The notes under the pieces were generated by a model. It ran no database searches. It was given only the letters and a program-made list of their open reading frames with translations, and was not told the DNA's origin. A program made the position numbers and the translations under genes. DNA of 64,000 bases from DATJKD01 sp963834855 (lineage in GTDB: Bacteria > Pseudomonadota > Gammaproteobacteria > Steroidobacterales > Steroidobacteraceae), in the NCBI GenBank assembly GCA_963834855.1, contig CAWIDH010000027.1:186001-250000 (forward strand), written 5' to 3'. Shown here piece by piece: positions 1 through 8,306 of the stretch (its first letter is position 1; each line of letters starts with the position of its first letter).

Positions 1-722
1 GCGTGGCCTTGCGCGATCTTGATTTCGAGCGCCAGGATGCGCGCCGCCTTCGCGTCGGCGTCCGCGATGCCCGCGAGACTCAGCATCGAGGCGATATAGG
101 CCTGGTATTGCGCGCGCGCCGTCCTCATCTCGTCCGCGTCCGACACGTAATATTCGCGGTCGGGCATGCCGAGACCGCCTTGCATCAGGTAAGGCGCATA
201 GCGCGTAGGATCGTCGGCGGCGGGCGACACCCAGAGCCCGAAAATATTGTCGGTGTAGAGATCGGTCGCGTTCAGCGCGTCGACGTCGGCGCGCAGGCTC
301 TCACCCAGATGCCGCGCGAGGGAGGTGTGGTCCGTGATGGCCGCGACCCTGGCGAGCATCGGCTTGATCGGTGCGATGCCCCTGGCCTCGATCCCCGCCT
401 CGTCCATGAAGCTGGCATAGTAATCGCCGACCTTTTGCGCGTCCGAGCCGGGCTTGGCGTCGCGCGCCGCGCTTTGAATCAGATCGGCCGCGCGCTTGTT
501 GGTTTCCTCGACCAGGATCGCGCCGACGCCGTAGCTGCTGCGGTCAGCTGGAATGGGATGGCCCTTGACCCAGGCGCCATTGGCATAGCTCCAGAAGTCG
601 TGGCCGGGCGCGACGGTGGTGTCCATCGCGGCGCGATCGATACCGGCGGCGAGCGCGGCAAATGCAGTCGCCGAGACGAGCGCGCAAACGGTCGCGCGGA
701 CAAGAACGCGGTTGGTAGACAT
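1..722 (-). CDS. M13 family metallopeptidase, N-terminal part (runs off window)
   Basis: The reverse strand is open from an ATG at 722 to the window edge, giving the first 240 residues. A signal peptide (about residues 1-22, hydrophobic, Ala-rich) is followed by the typical M13 (PepO/neprilysin) opening: DTTVAPGHDFWSYANGAWVK, then IPADRSSYGV, and later GMPDREYYV. These match the conserved N-terminal lobe of exported zinc endopeptidases. The HExxH zinc site lies in the C-terminal half, outside the window, so catalytic competence cannot be judged. The gene is divergent from the acyl-CoA dehydrogenase cluster. A plus-strand reading frame of 246 codons over the same stretch is a shadow. Confidence 0.85.
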   Translation of the reverse strand, partial: MSTNRVLVRATVCALVSATAFAALAAGIDRAAMDTTVAPGHDFWSYANGAWVKGHPIPADRSSYGVGAILVEETNKRAADLIQSAARDAKPGSDAQKVGDYYASFMDEAGIEARGIAPIKPMLARVAAITDHTSLARHLGESLRADVDALNATDLYTDNIFGLWVSPAADDPTRYAPYLMQGGLGMPDREYYVSDADEMRTARAQYQAYIASMLSLAGIADADAKAARILALEIKIAQGH

Positions 723-818
723 GTGAACCCTGACTCCAGCTGAACTGTCGGGCGGGACCATGAACGCTAGCAGACGACGGCTTGGCTGCACAGGACGGTC
801 AGCGGGCGTGCAGCGGCG

Positions 819-843
819 TTGACAGCGCGGCCTTGGGTATGAT
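819..843 (+). promoter_or_regulatory. possible promoter for the acyl-CoA dehydrogenase cluster
   Basis: TTGACA (819-824) and TATGAT (838-843) are near-perfect sigma-70 boxes, but only 13 bp separate them, which is shorter than the usual 16-18. If the -10 is used, transcription would begin almost at the ATG at 851, and no good ribosome binding site precedes that ATG. The boxes are seen; the function is a weak inference. Confidence 0.25.
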
Positions 844-850
844 GCCGGCG

Positions 851-2686
851 ATGGACTCGAAACTCCTCTCGCGTCGCGACCTCGAGTTCCTGCTGTACGA
901 GTGGCTCGACGTCGAGCGGCTCTGCGCACGGCCGCGATTCGCCGACCATTCGCGCGAGACCTTCGATTCCGTCCTCGCGACGGCCGAGCGCATCGCGGTG
1001 CAGCTCTTCCTGCCGCACCGGCGCAAGGCGGATCTCGTCGAGCCGGCGCTCGACGGCGAGCATGTCCAGCTGCTGCCTGAGACGCTTGCGGCGCTGCGCG
1101 CCTTCGCGGACGCGGGGCTGCTTGCCGCGACGCTCGACTACGAGTTGGGCGGCATGCAGCTGCCGACGGTCGTGGACAAGGCGGCGTTCGCCTGGTTCTG
1201 CGCCGCGAACGTTGCGACCAGCGGCTACGCGCTGCTTACGATCGGCAATGCCAACCTGCTGCTCGCCCACGGCTCGCCGGCGCAGGTAGACGCCTTCGTG
1301 CGACCGATGCTGGCCGGCCGTGGCACGGGCACGATGTGCCTGTCCGAGCCGCAGGCGGGGTCCTCGCTCGCCGACGTCGCGACGCGCGCGGAGCCCGACG
1401 GCGAAAGCCCGCTCGGCGCGCGCTTCCGCCTGTACGGCAGCAAGATGTGGATCTCGGGCGGCGAGCACGAGCTCACGGACAACATCGTGCACCTCGTACT
1501 CGCGCGAGTCCGCGGCGCCGCGCCGGGCGTGAAGGGCATCTCGCTCTTCGCCGTGCCGAGGCGGCTCGTGACCGGGGATGGCACGCCGGGCGAGCGCAAC
1601 GACGTGGCGCTCGCCGGGCTCAATCACAAGATGGGCTACCACGGCATCGTGAACACGCTGCTCAGCTTCGGAGAAGGCCGGTTCCGTCCAGACGGGCGGG
1701 CGGGCGCCATCGGTTACCTCGTCGGTGAGCCGAACCAGGGTCTCGCCTGCATGTTCCACATGATGAACGAGGCGCGGATCGGCATCGGGCTCGGCGCCGC
1801 CGCCCTGGGCTATGCCGGATACCTCGAGTCGCTCGAGTACGCGCGCAATCGTCCGCAGGGCCGCCCGGTGGCTGCACGCGACCCGAATGCGGCGCCGGTC
1901 CCGATCATCGAGCACGCCGACGTGCGCCGGATGCTGCTCGCGCAGAAGGCGTACGTCGAGGCTGGCCTGGCGCTCGTCCTTTACTGCGCACGCCTGGTGG
2001 ACGAGCGGGATACGGCGACGGACGCCGGCGCACGGCGGAGTGTTGAGCTGCTGCTCGAGCTGCTCACGCCGATCGCCAAGTCCTGGCCTTCGCAGTGGTG
2101 CCTCGCGGCCAACGACCTCGCAATCCAGGTGCACGGCGGTTACGGGTACACGCGGGACTTCCCGGTCGAGCAGCTCTACCGGGACAATCGCCTGAACCAG
2201 ATCCACGAGGGCACGCACGGGATCCAGGCGCTGGACCTGCTGGGACGCAAGGTGGGCATGGCGAATGGCGAGGCGCTCGAACTGCTCCACGACAAGATCA
2301 CCGCGACCATTGTCCGCGCACGCAGCACGGCGGCGGGCGTTGCACGACAGCCGGGCGACGTCGAACTCGCCGGCCATGCCGATGCGCTCGAGGCGGCGCT
2401 CGGCCGGCTCATGACGACGACGCGCGGTCTGCAGGCGGTCGCCGAGCCCGCGCGCAGGCTCGCCAATGCCTCGGTGTATCTGGAGGCCTTCGGCCACGTG
2501 GTGGTCGCGTGGATCTGGCTCGAGCAGGCGCTCGCTGCCGCGACCCGCGCAGGCCCGTTCTACGACGGCAAGCGCCAGGCGTGTCGCTACTTCTTCCGCT
2601 GGGAGCTGCCGCGCACGGCGGCGCAGTTCGACCTCCTGGCCCGGGTCGACGACACGACGCTGGCGATGCGCGATGAGTGGTTCTGA
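851..2686 (+). CDS. acyl-CoA dehydrogenase, long DmdC-like type
   Basis: A flavoprotein of 611 residues that should oxidise an acyl-CoA at the alpha-beta bond. The long form (about 600 instead of 380 residues) with an extra C-terminal domain is typical of the 3-methylmercaptopropionyl-CoA dehydrogenase (DmdC)-like branch. Visible motifs are MCLSEPQAGSSLADV (FAD/substrate region), GSKMWISGGEHEL, NEARIGIGLGAAALG and, near the C-terminus, NQIHEGTHGIQALDLLGR, whose Glu is the expected catalytic base. In-frame ATGs exist at 839, 842 and 851; 851 is chosen because conserved sequence begins there. It overlaps the next gene by 14 bp and heads an ACAD-kinase-ACAD cluster. The true substrate is not visible; the DMSP-related name is a family label only. 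Confidence 0.9.
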   Translation: MDSKLLSRRDLEFLLYEWLDVERLCARPRFADHSRETFDSVLATAERIAVQLFLPHRRKADLVEPALDGEHVQLLPETLAALRAFADAGLLAATLDYELGGMQLPTVVDKAAFAWFCAANVATSGYALLTIGNANLLLAHGSPAQVDAFVRPMLAGRGTGTMCLSEPQAGSSLADVATRAEPDGESPLGARFRLYGSKMWISGGEHELTDNIVHLVLARVRGAAPGVKGISLFAVPRRLVTGDGTPGERNDVALAGLNHKMGYHGIVNTLLSFGEGRFRPDGRAGAIGYLVGEPNQGLACMFHMMNEARIGIGLGAAALGYAGYLESLEYARNRPQGRPVAARDPNAAPVPIIEHADVRRMLLAQKAYVEAGLALVLYCARLVDERDTATDAGARRSVELLLELLTPIAKSWPSQWCLAANDLAIQVHGGYGYTRDFPVEQLYRDNRLNQIHEGTHGIQALDLLGRKVGMANGEALELLHDKITATIVRARSTAAGVARQPGDVELAGHADALEAALGRLMTTTRGLQAVAEPARRLANASVYLEAFGHVVVAWIWLEQALAAATRAGPFYDGKRQACRYFFRWELPRTAAQFDLLARVDDTTLAMRDEWF

Positions 2687-3725
2687 GTCACCGGCGGACC
2701 GCGGGCTCGCGATCGATGCGGTGCGCCTCGGGCGGTGGATAGCCGACACGCTGGGTGGGCCGGCGAGCGCCGTGCAGGTCACCCGGTTCAGCGGCGGCCA
2801 GTCCAACCCGACCTACCTGGTGACGCGAGGCGCGGATCGCTACGTGCTGCGGCGCAAGCCGCCGGGCGTGCTGCTCCAATCGGCGCACGCCGTCGACCGG
2901 GAATATCGCGTGCTGGCCGCGCTCGCCGGCAGCGAGGTGCCCGTCGCGCGCGTGCACGCGCTGTGCGAGGACGATTCCGTGATCGGCACGGCGTTCTACC
3001 TGATGGACTTCGTCGAGGGTCGCGTGCTCTGGGATCCGACCCTGCCCGGCGTGGCGCCCGCGGAGCGCGCCCGGATGTACGCCGACCTGAATCGTGTGAT
3101 CGCCGCGCTGCACACGGTCGATCCGGTGGCGGTCGGCCTGGCGGACTTCGGCAGGCACGGTGAGTACATCGCACGCCAGGTCGCGCGCTGGACCCGTCAA
3201 TACAAGGCGTCGCGGACCGAGACCATCGACGCGATGGACCGCCTCATGGCCTGGCTCCCGGAGCACATCCCGCCCGACGACGAGACGCGCGTGGTGCACG
3301 GCGACTACCGGCTCGACAACGTGATCTTCCACTCGACCGAGCCGCGCATCCTCGCGGTGCTCGACTGGGAGCTCTCGACGCTCGGCCATCCGCTCGCGGA
3401 CCTGGCCTACCACTGCATGGCCTGGCGTCTCGAGCCCAGCCTGTTCCGCGGTCTCGCCGGCCACGATCTGGCGGCACTCGGCATCCCGACCGAGGCGGAG
3501 CACGTCGCGGCCTACTGCCGTCGCACCGGTCGGGCCGGCGTCGCGGCGCAGGACTGGGAGTACTACATGGTCTACAACATGTTCCGGCTCGCGGCGATCA
3601 TGCAGGGCATCATGGCGCGCGCACTGCAAGGCACGGCGGCGAGCACCGAGGCCGTCGAGATGGGCCGGCGCGCGCGGCCGCTGGCGGAGCTCGCCTGGCG
3701 GCAGGTCGAACGGCTGCAATCCTGA
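2673..3725 (+). CDS. APH-family phosphotransferase (ACAD10/11 N-domain-like)
   Basis: A 350-residue aminoglycoside-phosphotransferase-fold kinase. The nucleotide loop region FSGGQSNPTYLVTRG with YVLRRKPPG comes first. The catalytic loop VVHGDYRLDNVIFH (His-Gly-Asp...Asn) and the metal motif VLDWELSTLGHPLADLAYH follow. Bacterial homologues are the free-standing counterpart of the kinase domain of animal ACAD10/11, which phosphorylate 4-hydroxyacyl-CoAs before a partner dehydrogenase acts; the dehydrogenase immediately downstream fits that role. The ATG at 2673 overlaps the preceding gene and implies translational coupling. Reading the frame farther upstream (from 2466) only extends into the previous gene. 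The substrate is inferred from context. Confidence 0.88.
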   Translation: MSGSESPADRGLAIDAVRLGRWIADTLGGPASAVQVTRFSGGQSNPTYLVTRGADRYVLRRKPPGVLLQSAHAVDREYRVLAALAGSEVPVARVHALCEDDSVIGTAFYLMDFVEGRVLWDPTLPGVAPAERARMYADLNRVIAALHTVDPVAVGLADFGRHGEYIARQVARWTRQYKASRTETIDAMDRLMAWLPEHIPPDDETRVVHGDYRLDNVIFHSTEPRILAVLDWELSTLGHPLADLAYHCMAWRLEPSLFRGLAGHDLAALGIPTEAEHVAAYCRRTGRAGVAAQDWEYYMVYNMFRLAAIMQGIMARALQGTAASTEAVEMGRRARPLAELAWRQVERLQS

Positions 3726-3735
3726 GGTACTCGAC

Positions 3736-5037
3736 ATGGACTTCGCGCACACGGACAAGGTCAAGGACCTCGAGGCACGCGTTCGGCAGTTCATGGACGA
3801 GCACGTGTATCCAGCCGAGGCCCGGCACGCGGAGGAGGTGCGGGAGAATCGCGGCAAGGGCAACGCCTGGATCCCGACCCGGGTGGTCGAGGACTTGAAG
3901 CGCCGTGCGAAGGCGCAGGGCCTGTGGAACCTCTGGCTCCCGCAGTCCGAGTACGGCGCGGGGCTCACCAACCTCGAGTACGCGCCGCTCTGCGAGATCA
4001 TGGGCCGGTCGGTCATCGGCCCGGAGTCCTTCAACTGCTCGGCGCCCGACACGGGCAACATGGAAGTGCTGGTGCGCTACGGGACCGACGAGCAGAAGCG
4101 CCGCTGGCTCACGCCGCTGCTCGAGGGAAAGATCCGTTCGGCGTTCGCAATGACCGAGCCGGCCGTGGCTTCGTCGGACGCGACGAACATCGAGTCGCGG
4201 GTCGAGCGCGACGGCGACGAGTACGTGGTGAACGGCCGCAAGTGGTGGACGTCGGGTGCGGGCGATCCGCGCTGCGCGATCCTGATCGTCATGGGCAAGA
4301 GCGATCCCGGGAACCCGGATCGCCATCGGCAGCAGTCGATGATCCTCGTCCCGATGGACACCGACGGCGTCACGGTCGTGCGCCAGCTGCCCGTGTTCGG
4401 CTACGACGACGCACCCCACGGGCACTCGGAGGTCGTGTTCGAGAACGTGCGTGTGCCGGCCTCGAACATGCTGCTCGGCGAGGGCCGCGGCTTCGAGATC
4501 GCACAGGGAAGGCTGGGGCCGGGTCGCATTCACCACTGCATGCGGCTGATCGGCGCCTCCGAGCGCGCGCTCGAGGCCCTGTGCCGCCGCGCGGACGCCC
4601 GCGTCGCCTTCGGCCGCAAGCTTTCCGAGCACGGAGTGACGCGCGAGCGCATCGCGGATGCCCGGATCATGATCGACCAGGCACGGCTCCTGGTGCTGCA
4701 CGCGGCCTGGAAGATGGACGTCGCCGGCAACAAGGCGGCGCAGAACGAGATCGCGATGATCAAGGTGGCCGTTCCGAACGTCGCCTGCCGCGTCCTCGAC
4801 TGGGCTATCCAGGTGTTCGGCGCGGCGGGTATCAGCGACGACTTCGGGCTCGCCTACGCCTACGCCGGGGCGCGCACGTTGCGACTCGCGGACGGTCCGG
4901 ACGAGGTCCATCGCAATCACATCGCGAAGTTCGAGCTCGCGCGGCATGCGATGCTGCCGGCGCACGGCCGGGGACACGCCCGCCGGAGCACGCGCCGCGT
5001 GGTCACGGCGCTGAAGCTCGATGGGCGCATATCCTGA
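3736..5037 (+). CDS. acyl-CoA dehydrogenase, ACAD10/11-like
   Basis: A 433-residue acyl-CoA dehydrogenase lying 10 bp after the kinase. Motifs are AFAMTEPAVASSDATN (FAD binding), VVNGRKWWTSGAGDPRC, LGPGRIHHCMRLIGASERAL and the C-terminal GPDEVHRNHIAKFEL typical of the ACAD10/11 branch. The order kinase then dehydrogenase matches the fused architecture of the animal enzymes, suggesting the pair degrades 4-hydroxy fatty acids. The C-terminal 35 residues after the last conserved block are Arg-rich and poorly conserved. The domain assignment is sure; the pathway assignment is inference from family and neighbourhood. Confidence 0.9.
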   Translation: MDFAHTDKVKDLEARVRQFMDEHVYPAEARHAEEVRENRGKGNAWIPTRVVEDLKRRAKAQGLWNLWLPQSEYGAGLTNLEYAPLCEIMGRSVIGPESFNCSAPDTGNMEVLVRYGTDEQKRRWLTPLLEGKIRSAFAMTEPAVASSDATNIESRVERDGDEYVVNGRKWWTSGAGDPRCAILIVMGKSDPGNPDRHRQQSMILVPMDTDGVTVVRQLPVFGYDDAPHGHSEVVFENVRVPASNMLLGEGRGFEIAQGRLGPGRIHHCMRLIGASERALEALCRRADARVAFGRKLSEHGVTRERIADARIMIDQARLLVLHAAWKMDVAGNKAAQNEIAMIKVAVPNVACRVLDWAIQVFGAAGISDDFGLAYAYAGARTLRLADGPDEVHRNHIAKFELARHAMLPAHGRGHARRSTRRVVTALKLDGRIS

Positions 5038-5168
5038 TCCTCACGCACCCGGAGGTCCTCGGCTACTTCCACGCAAGGCCGGGACTACGAACCTGGCTGG
5101 GCGGGATGCGCAGGGTCCGCGACGGGCTGCGCAGCGGTGGCTTCCGAAGGTTCGCCGTCAGGGGAGTT

Positions 5169-5215
5169 GGCCTCCGAGCTGAATCGGAATTGATTTTCCG
5201 ACGCAGCTCACGGCC
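5169..5215. other. strong imperfect stem-loop upstream of the wax ester synthase gene
   Basis: Three stacked helices separated by small internal loops are visible: GGCC (5169-5172) with GGCC (5212-5215), GAGCTG (5176-5181) with CAGCTC (5204-5209), and TCGGAA (5184-5189) with TTCCGA (5196-5201), around a TTGATT loop. No T-tract follows on either side. The 253-bp gap 5038-5290 holds this element, then TAGACT (5244-5249, preceded by TGC) as a possible extended -10 box, and no gene. It may be a terminator-like element for the upstream cluster or an operator. Confidence 0.4.
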
Positions 5216-5290
5216 ACCCCCGATCGTCGGGAGCCGGCAGTGCTAGACTTCGCTGCACCGAAGCCGGGGGGCCGGGGGGCCGGGTAACAG

Positions 5291-6787
5291 ATGCGGCAAT
5301 TGCGCGCAGAAGACGCACGTTTCGTCTACGCCGATAATGGTCACGCCAACTCGAATCTGACGCTCGTCTCCATCTACGATCCCTCGACGGCCTCCGACGG
5401 TCAGGTCCATTTCGACGAACTGCTGAGGCATATCGAGAGCCGCCTGCACCTGTCGCCGATCTTCCGGCAGAAGCTGCTGCGCGTGCCGCTCGAGCTCGAT
5501 CATCCGTACTGGATCGAGGACGAGCGCTTCGACCTCGAGTACCACGTGCGTCACGTGGCGCTGCCGAAGCCCGGCGACTGGCGCCAGTTCTGCCTCCAGG
5601 CTTCGCGAATACACGCCCGGCCGCTGGACATGAGCCGCCCGCTCTGGGAGCTGTATCTCGTCGAGGGGCTCGATGCGTTCCTCGACCTGCCGAAGAACAG
5701 TTTCGCGATCCTGGCGAAGATCCACCATGCCGCGATCGACGTGCGCTCGGGCGCCGAGATCACGACCCTGCTGCACGACACCACGCAGCGGTCGCCGAAA
5801 CTCGCGCCGCCTGAGCCCTGGTTTCCCGAGACGCCGCCCGGCACGGTCGCGTTGCTGGCGCGCGCGGCGCTGCGCAACGCGGTGCATCCGTTGAAGGCCG
5901 CGGCACCCCTCGCCCGGGCACTCCGGCGCGTGAGCCCGGCGGTGCTCGGCTCCCTGGGCGACGCCTGGCTGCATCCGGAGCGGCGGCCGATGACGCGTTT
6001 CAATTCCGTGGTGTCGCCGCACCGCGTGTTCGAGACGCGGCGCTTCACCATCGAGGAATTCAAGCGCATCCGCGAGCTGGTGCCGGGCGCGACCGTCAAT
6101 GACGCCGTGCTCGCAGTGTGCGGCGGTGCGCTGCGCCGGTACCTGCGCAGGCACGAGGAGCTGCCGGCGCCGAGCCTCGTGTCGGTCGCGCCGGTGTCGC
6201 GGCGCAATGGCGACGCCGAGAACGGCGGGCGCGGGTTCAGCCTGCTGCACGTTCCCCTGCGCACGGACCTGGACGACGCGGTAGAGCGCCTGCGCTCGAT
6301 AAAGGACTTCGTCGCCGGCGTCGGGGACCGCGACCAGGCGGTGAGCGCGCGCGAGCTGACCGACATCAGGAAACACGCTCCGGCGGCCTCGCTCGCGTTA
6401 TCCGCGCGATTGATGGCCGGCTCGGCGCTCGCGGTCGAACATCGCGCGCCGGTTGCGAGCTGCACCATCACGAACGTGCCCGGCCCCGCAACGCCCCTGT
6501 ATCTCGACGGCGCCCGCATGACGTACTTCTCGGCGATCATGCCGATCTACGACGGCATGGGGCTGGTGATCGCCGTGACCAGCTATGACGGGCGCATCGT
6601 CATCTCGCCGACCTCGTGTCGCGAGCAGATGCCGGACCCGGAGTTCTTCGCGCAATGCGTCCGCGACAGCTTCCAGGAGTACCTGGAACTCGCCGCGCGG
6701 CCGCGCAGGCGATCCGCTAAGGCGGGACGCGCGAGGAAGCGGTCCGCATCGAAGCCGGTCGCGCAGGGACGCCGCCCGGCGGCCTGA
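5291..6787 (+). CDS. wax ester synthase / diacylglycerol acyltransferase (WS/DGAT)
   Basis: A 498-residue acyl-CoA-dependent acyltransferase of the bacterial WS/DGAT family, which makes storage wax esters or triacylglycerol at the inner membrane. The catalytic motif is KIHHAAIDV (His145, His146, Asp150); the glycine that normally follows the Asp is a valine here. Other family blocks are PLWELYLVEGL, ATVNDAVLAVCGGALRRYL and TNVPGPATPLYLDGA in the C-terminal domain. The last 30 residues are a basic, Lys/Arg/Ala-rich tail. It converges on an alpha/beta hydrolase (8 bp apart), and the acyl-CoA dehydrogenases lie just upstream, so this is a lipid turnover neighbourhood. Confidence 0.9.
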   Translation: MRQLRAEDARFVYADNGHANSNLTLVSIYDPSTASDGQVHFDELLRHIESRLHLSPIFRQKLLRVPLELDHPYWIEDERFDLEYHVRHVALPKPGDWRQFCLQASRIHARPLDMSRPLWELYLVEGLDAFLDLPKNSFAILAKIHHAAIDVRSGAEITTLLHDTTQRSPKLAPPEPWFPETPPGTVALLARAALRNAVHPLKAAAPLARALRRVSPAVLGSLGDAWLHPERRPMTRFNSVVSPHRVFETRRFTIEEFKRIRELVPGATVNDAVLAVCGGALRRYLRRHEELPAPSLVSVAPVSRRNGDAENGGRGFSLLHVPLRTDLDDAVERLRSIKDFVAGVGDRDQAVSARELTDIRKHAPAASLALSARLMAGSALAVEHRAPVASCTITNVPGPATPLYLDGARMTYFSAIMPIYDGMGLVIAVTSYDGRIVISPTSCREQMPDPEFFAQCVRDSFQEYLELAARPRRRSAKAGRARKRSASKPVAQGRRPAA

Positions 6788-6795
6788 GGGGCGTT

Positions 6796-7710
6796 TCAGC
6801 CGCGCTGCGCGGATCCAGACGCGCGCCGGTACAGCGCGCCGAGCACACCCTGTGGCTCGAACGGACGCCACTCGCCCTCCGGTTGCGCCAGCCGGTCCGC
6901 CAGGACCCACATCACCGCGGCATTGAATCCCAGACCCAGGTGACTCCCCGGCACCCGGATGTTCTCGTGTTCGCGGTCGCGCGCGTCGATGCGCGCCGCG
7001 TCGGGCGGCACGATGCCGTCGGTCGACGAGTAGATGCAGACGGAAGGCACGGGCGGCGGTGACTTGAGGAGCTTCGCGCGCACGTTCGAGACGTGCGCGA
7101 CCGGTCCCATCGGATGCGCGAAATAGCGATACAGCGCCTTGACGAGCAGTGGCACCTGGTCGGTGTTCGCGGCGACCCGCATCGGCCCGCCGAGCGACGC
7201 GACGCTGCGCACGCATTCGGGTGCGCTGTGCGCGGCATAGAAGGCGTAAATGCCGCCCAGGCTCCAGCCGACGACGCTGACCTTGCGGCCGTGGCGGTGG
7301 TGCATGTACCGCAGCTTCTCCTCGAGCGCCTGCGTGAACTTGCGCTGGAATCCGGTGTTCTGCCCGAGGCCCCAGGTCTCCACCTCATAGCCGCGGGAAC
7401 GAAGGAACACGCGCAGCCCGACGAGCGTGGCGTCCGACGCCACGAACCCCGGCACCAGCAGCACCGGATGACCGTCGCCGCGTGGCGTGGACTGCAGGAT
7501 CGGCAGCCATAGCGGCAGGCTCGCCATTTCGAGCAGGCTGCGGCCTTCGAGCAGCGTGTAGATGAGGCGCGGGGGTCTCGCGGAGTCGGTGCCGGAGTTG
7601 GACCCGGTGACGCCCGGTGCGCCGCGTTTGCGCGGACGTGCTGTGGTCGGACGTCGCACGCCGCGCGCGGTGCGGCTGCGGTTCGGCTTGCGGCGGGTTC
7701 GGCGTTGCAC
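6796..7710 (-). CDS. alpha/beta hydrolase
   Basis: A 304-residue alpha/beta-hydrolase-fold protein. After a basic, low-complexity N-terminal stretch of about 45 residues, the fold starts with HPVLLVPGFVASDATL. The nucleophile elbow is VVGWSLGGIYAFYAA (Ser), followed by the acid in IYSSTDGIVPPDAAR and the His in VPGSHLGLGFN, so a complete Ser-Asp-His triad is present. It may be a lipase, an esterase or a related acyl hydrolase; the sequence does not say which. The N-terminal region could be overextended, as the conserved fold would fit a start further in. It is convergent with the WS/DGAT gene. Confidence 0.82.
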   Translation of the reverse strand: MQRRTRRKPNRSRTARGVRRPTTARPRKRGAPGVTGSNSGTDSARPPRLIYTLLEGRSLLEMASLPLWLPILQSTPRGDGHPVLLVPGFVASDATLVGLRVFLRSRGYEVETWGLGQNTGFQRKFTQALEEKLRYMHHRHGRKVSVVGWSLGGIYAFYAAHSAPECVRSVASLGGPMRVAANTDQVPLLVKALYRYFAHPMGPVAHVSNVRAKLLKSPPPVPSVCIYSSTDGIVPPDAARIDARDREHENIRVPGSHLGLGFNAAVMWVLADRLAQPEGEWRPFEPQGVLGALYRRASGSAQRG

Positions 7711-7786
7711 CGCGGCGAGCTTAACCCGGCCCCGCAGACCGTGGTAGCGGGAACGGATCCCCGACCGCGCCTGATAAGATTCCGGG

Positions 7787-8269
7787 GTGGCGAAGGCACG
7801 ACGAACGCGAAAAACCGGGTACTCAGGCCTGACGCTGCTCGGCGGCGCCTCTCAGGGCCCGACCACACCGGAGACCGCACGTCTCGAGCGCGTGTCGAAC
7901 CCGCACCCGCGCAAGGCCTGTCTCGTGCGCTTCACCGTTCCCGAGTTCACTTCGCTCTGCCCGGTGACGGGGCAGCCCGACTTCGCGCACCTGGTGATCG
8001 ATTACGTCCCGCGCCGCTGGCTCGTGGAGAGCAAGTCTCTGAAGTTGTACCTTCAATCGTTCCGCAACCACGGTGCGTTCCACGAGGACTGCACGCTCGC
8101 GATCGCCGGGCGGCTCGTGGACTTCCTCGATCCGCGCTGGCTTCGCATCGGCGGCTACTGGTATCCGCGGGGCGGCATGCCCATCGACGTGTTCTGGCAG
8201 AGCGGCCGTCCGCCCGCGGGTCTCTGGCTTCCCGACCAGGGCGTCGCCCCGTATCGCGGGCGAGGCTGA
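7787..8269 (+). CDS. queF: NADPH-dependent 7-cyano-7-deazaguanine reductase QueF
   Basis: Reduces preQ0 to preQ1 in queuosine biosynthesis. The 160-residue protein is of the short, single-domain (YkvM-like) type. It has the active-site Cys58 and Asp65 in TSLCPVTGQPDFAHL, the substrate loop ESKSLKLYLQSFRNHGAFHED, and the C-terminal GGMPIDVFW block. Translation starts at a GTG at 7787. It is divergent from the hydrolase and 37 bp upstream of the M20 hydrolase; no other queuosine gene is in view. Confidence 0.95.
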   Translation: MAKARRTRKTGYSGLTLLGGASQGPTTPETARLERVSNPHPRKACLVRFTVPEFTSLCPVTGQPDFAHLVIDYVPRRWLVESKSLKLYLQSFRNHGAFHEDCTLAIAGRLVDFLDPRWLRIGGYWYPRGGMPIDVFWQSGRPPAGLWLPDQGVAPYRGRG

Positions 8270-8306
8270 CACAGACTTCGTTCAGCACGCATCGGAGTTT
8301 TCGACG

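Noticed and set aside
3..743. Plus-strand frame of 246 codons at the window start
   Set aside because: The minus strand encodes a clear M13 peptidase N-terminus with signal peptide; the plus frame is Arg-rich shadow.
767..2806. 679-codon minus-strand frame opposite the first acyl-CoA dehydrogenase
   Set aside because: Arg/His/Ala-rich composition typical of antisense reading in GC-rich genes, while the plus strand has unmistakable dehydrogenase motifs.
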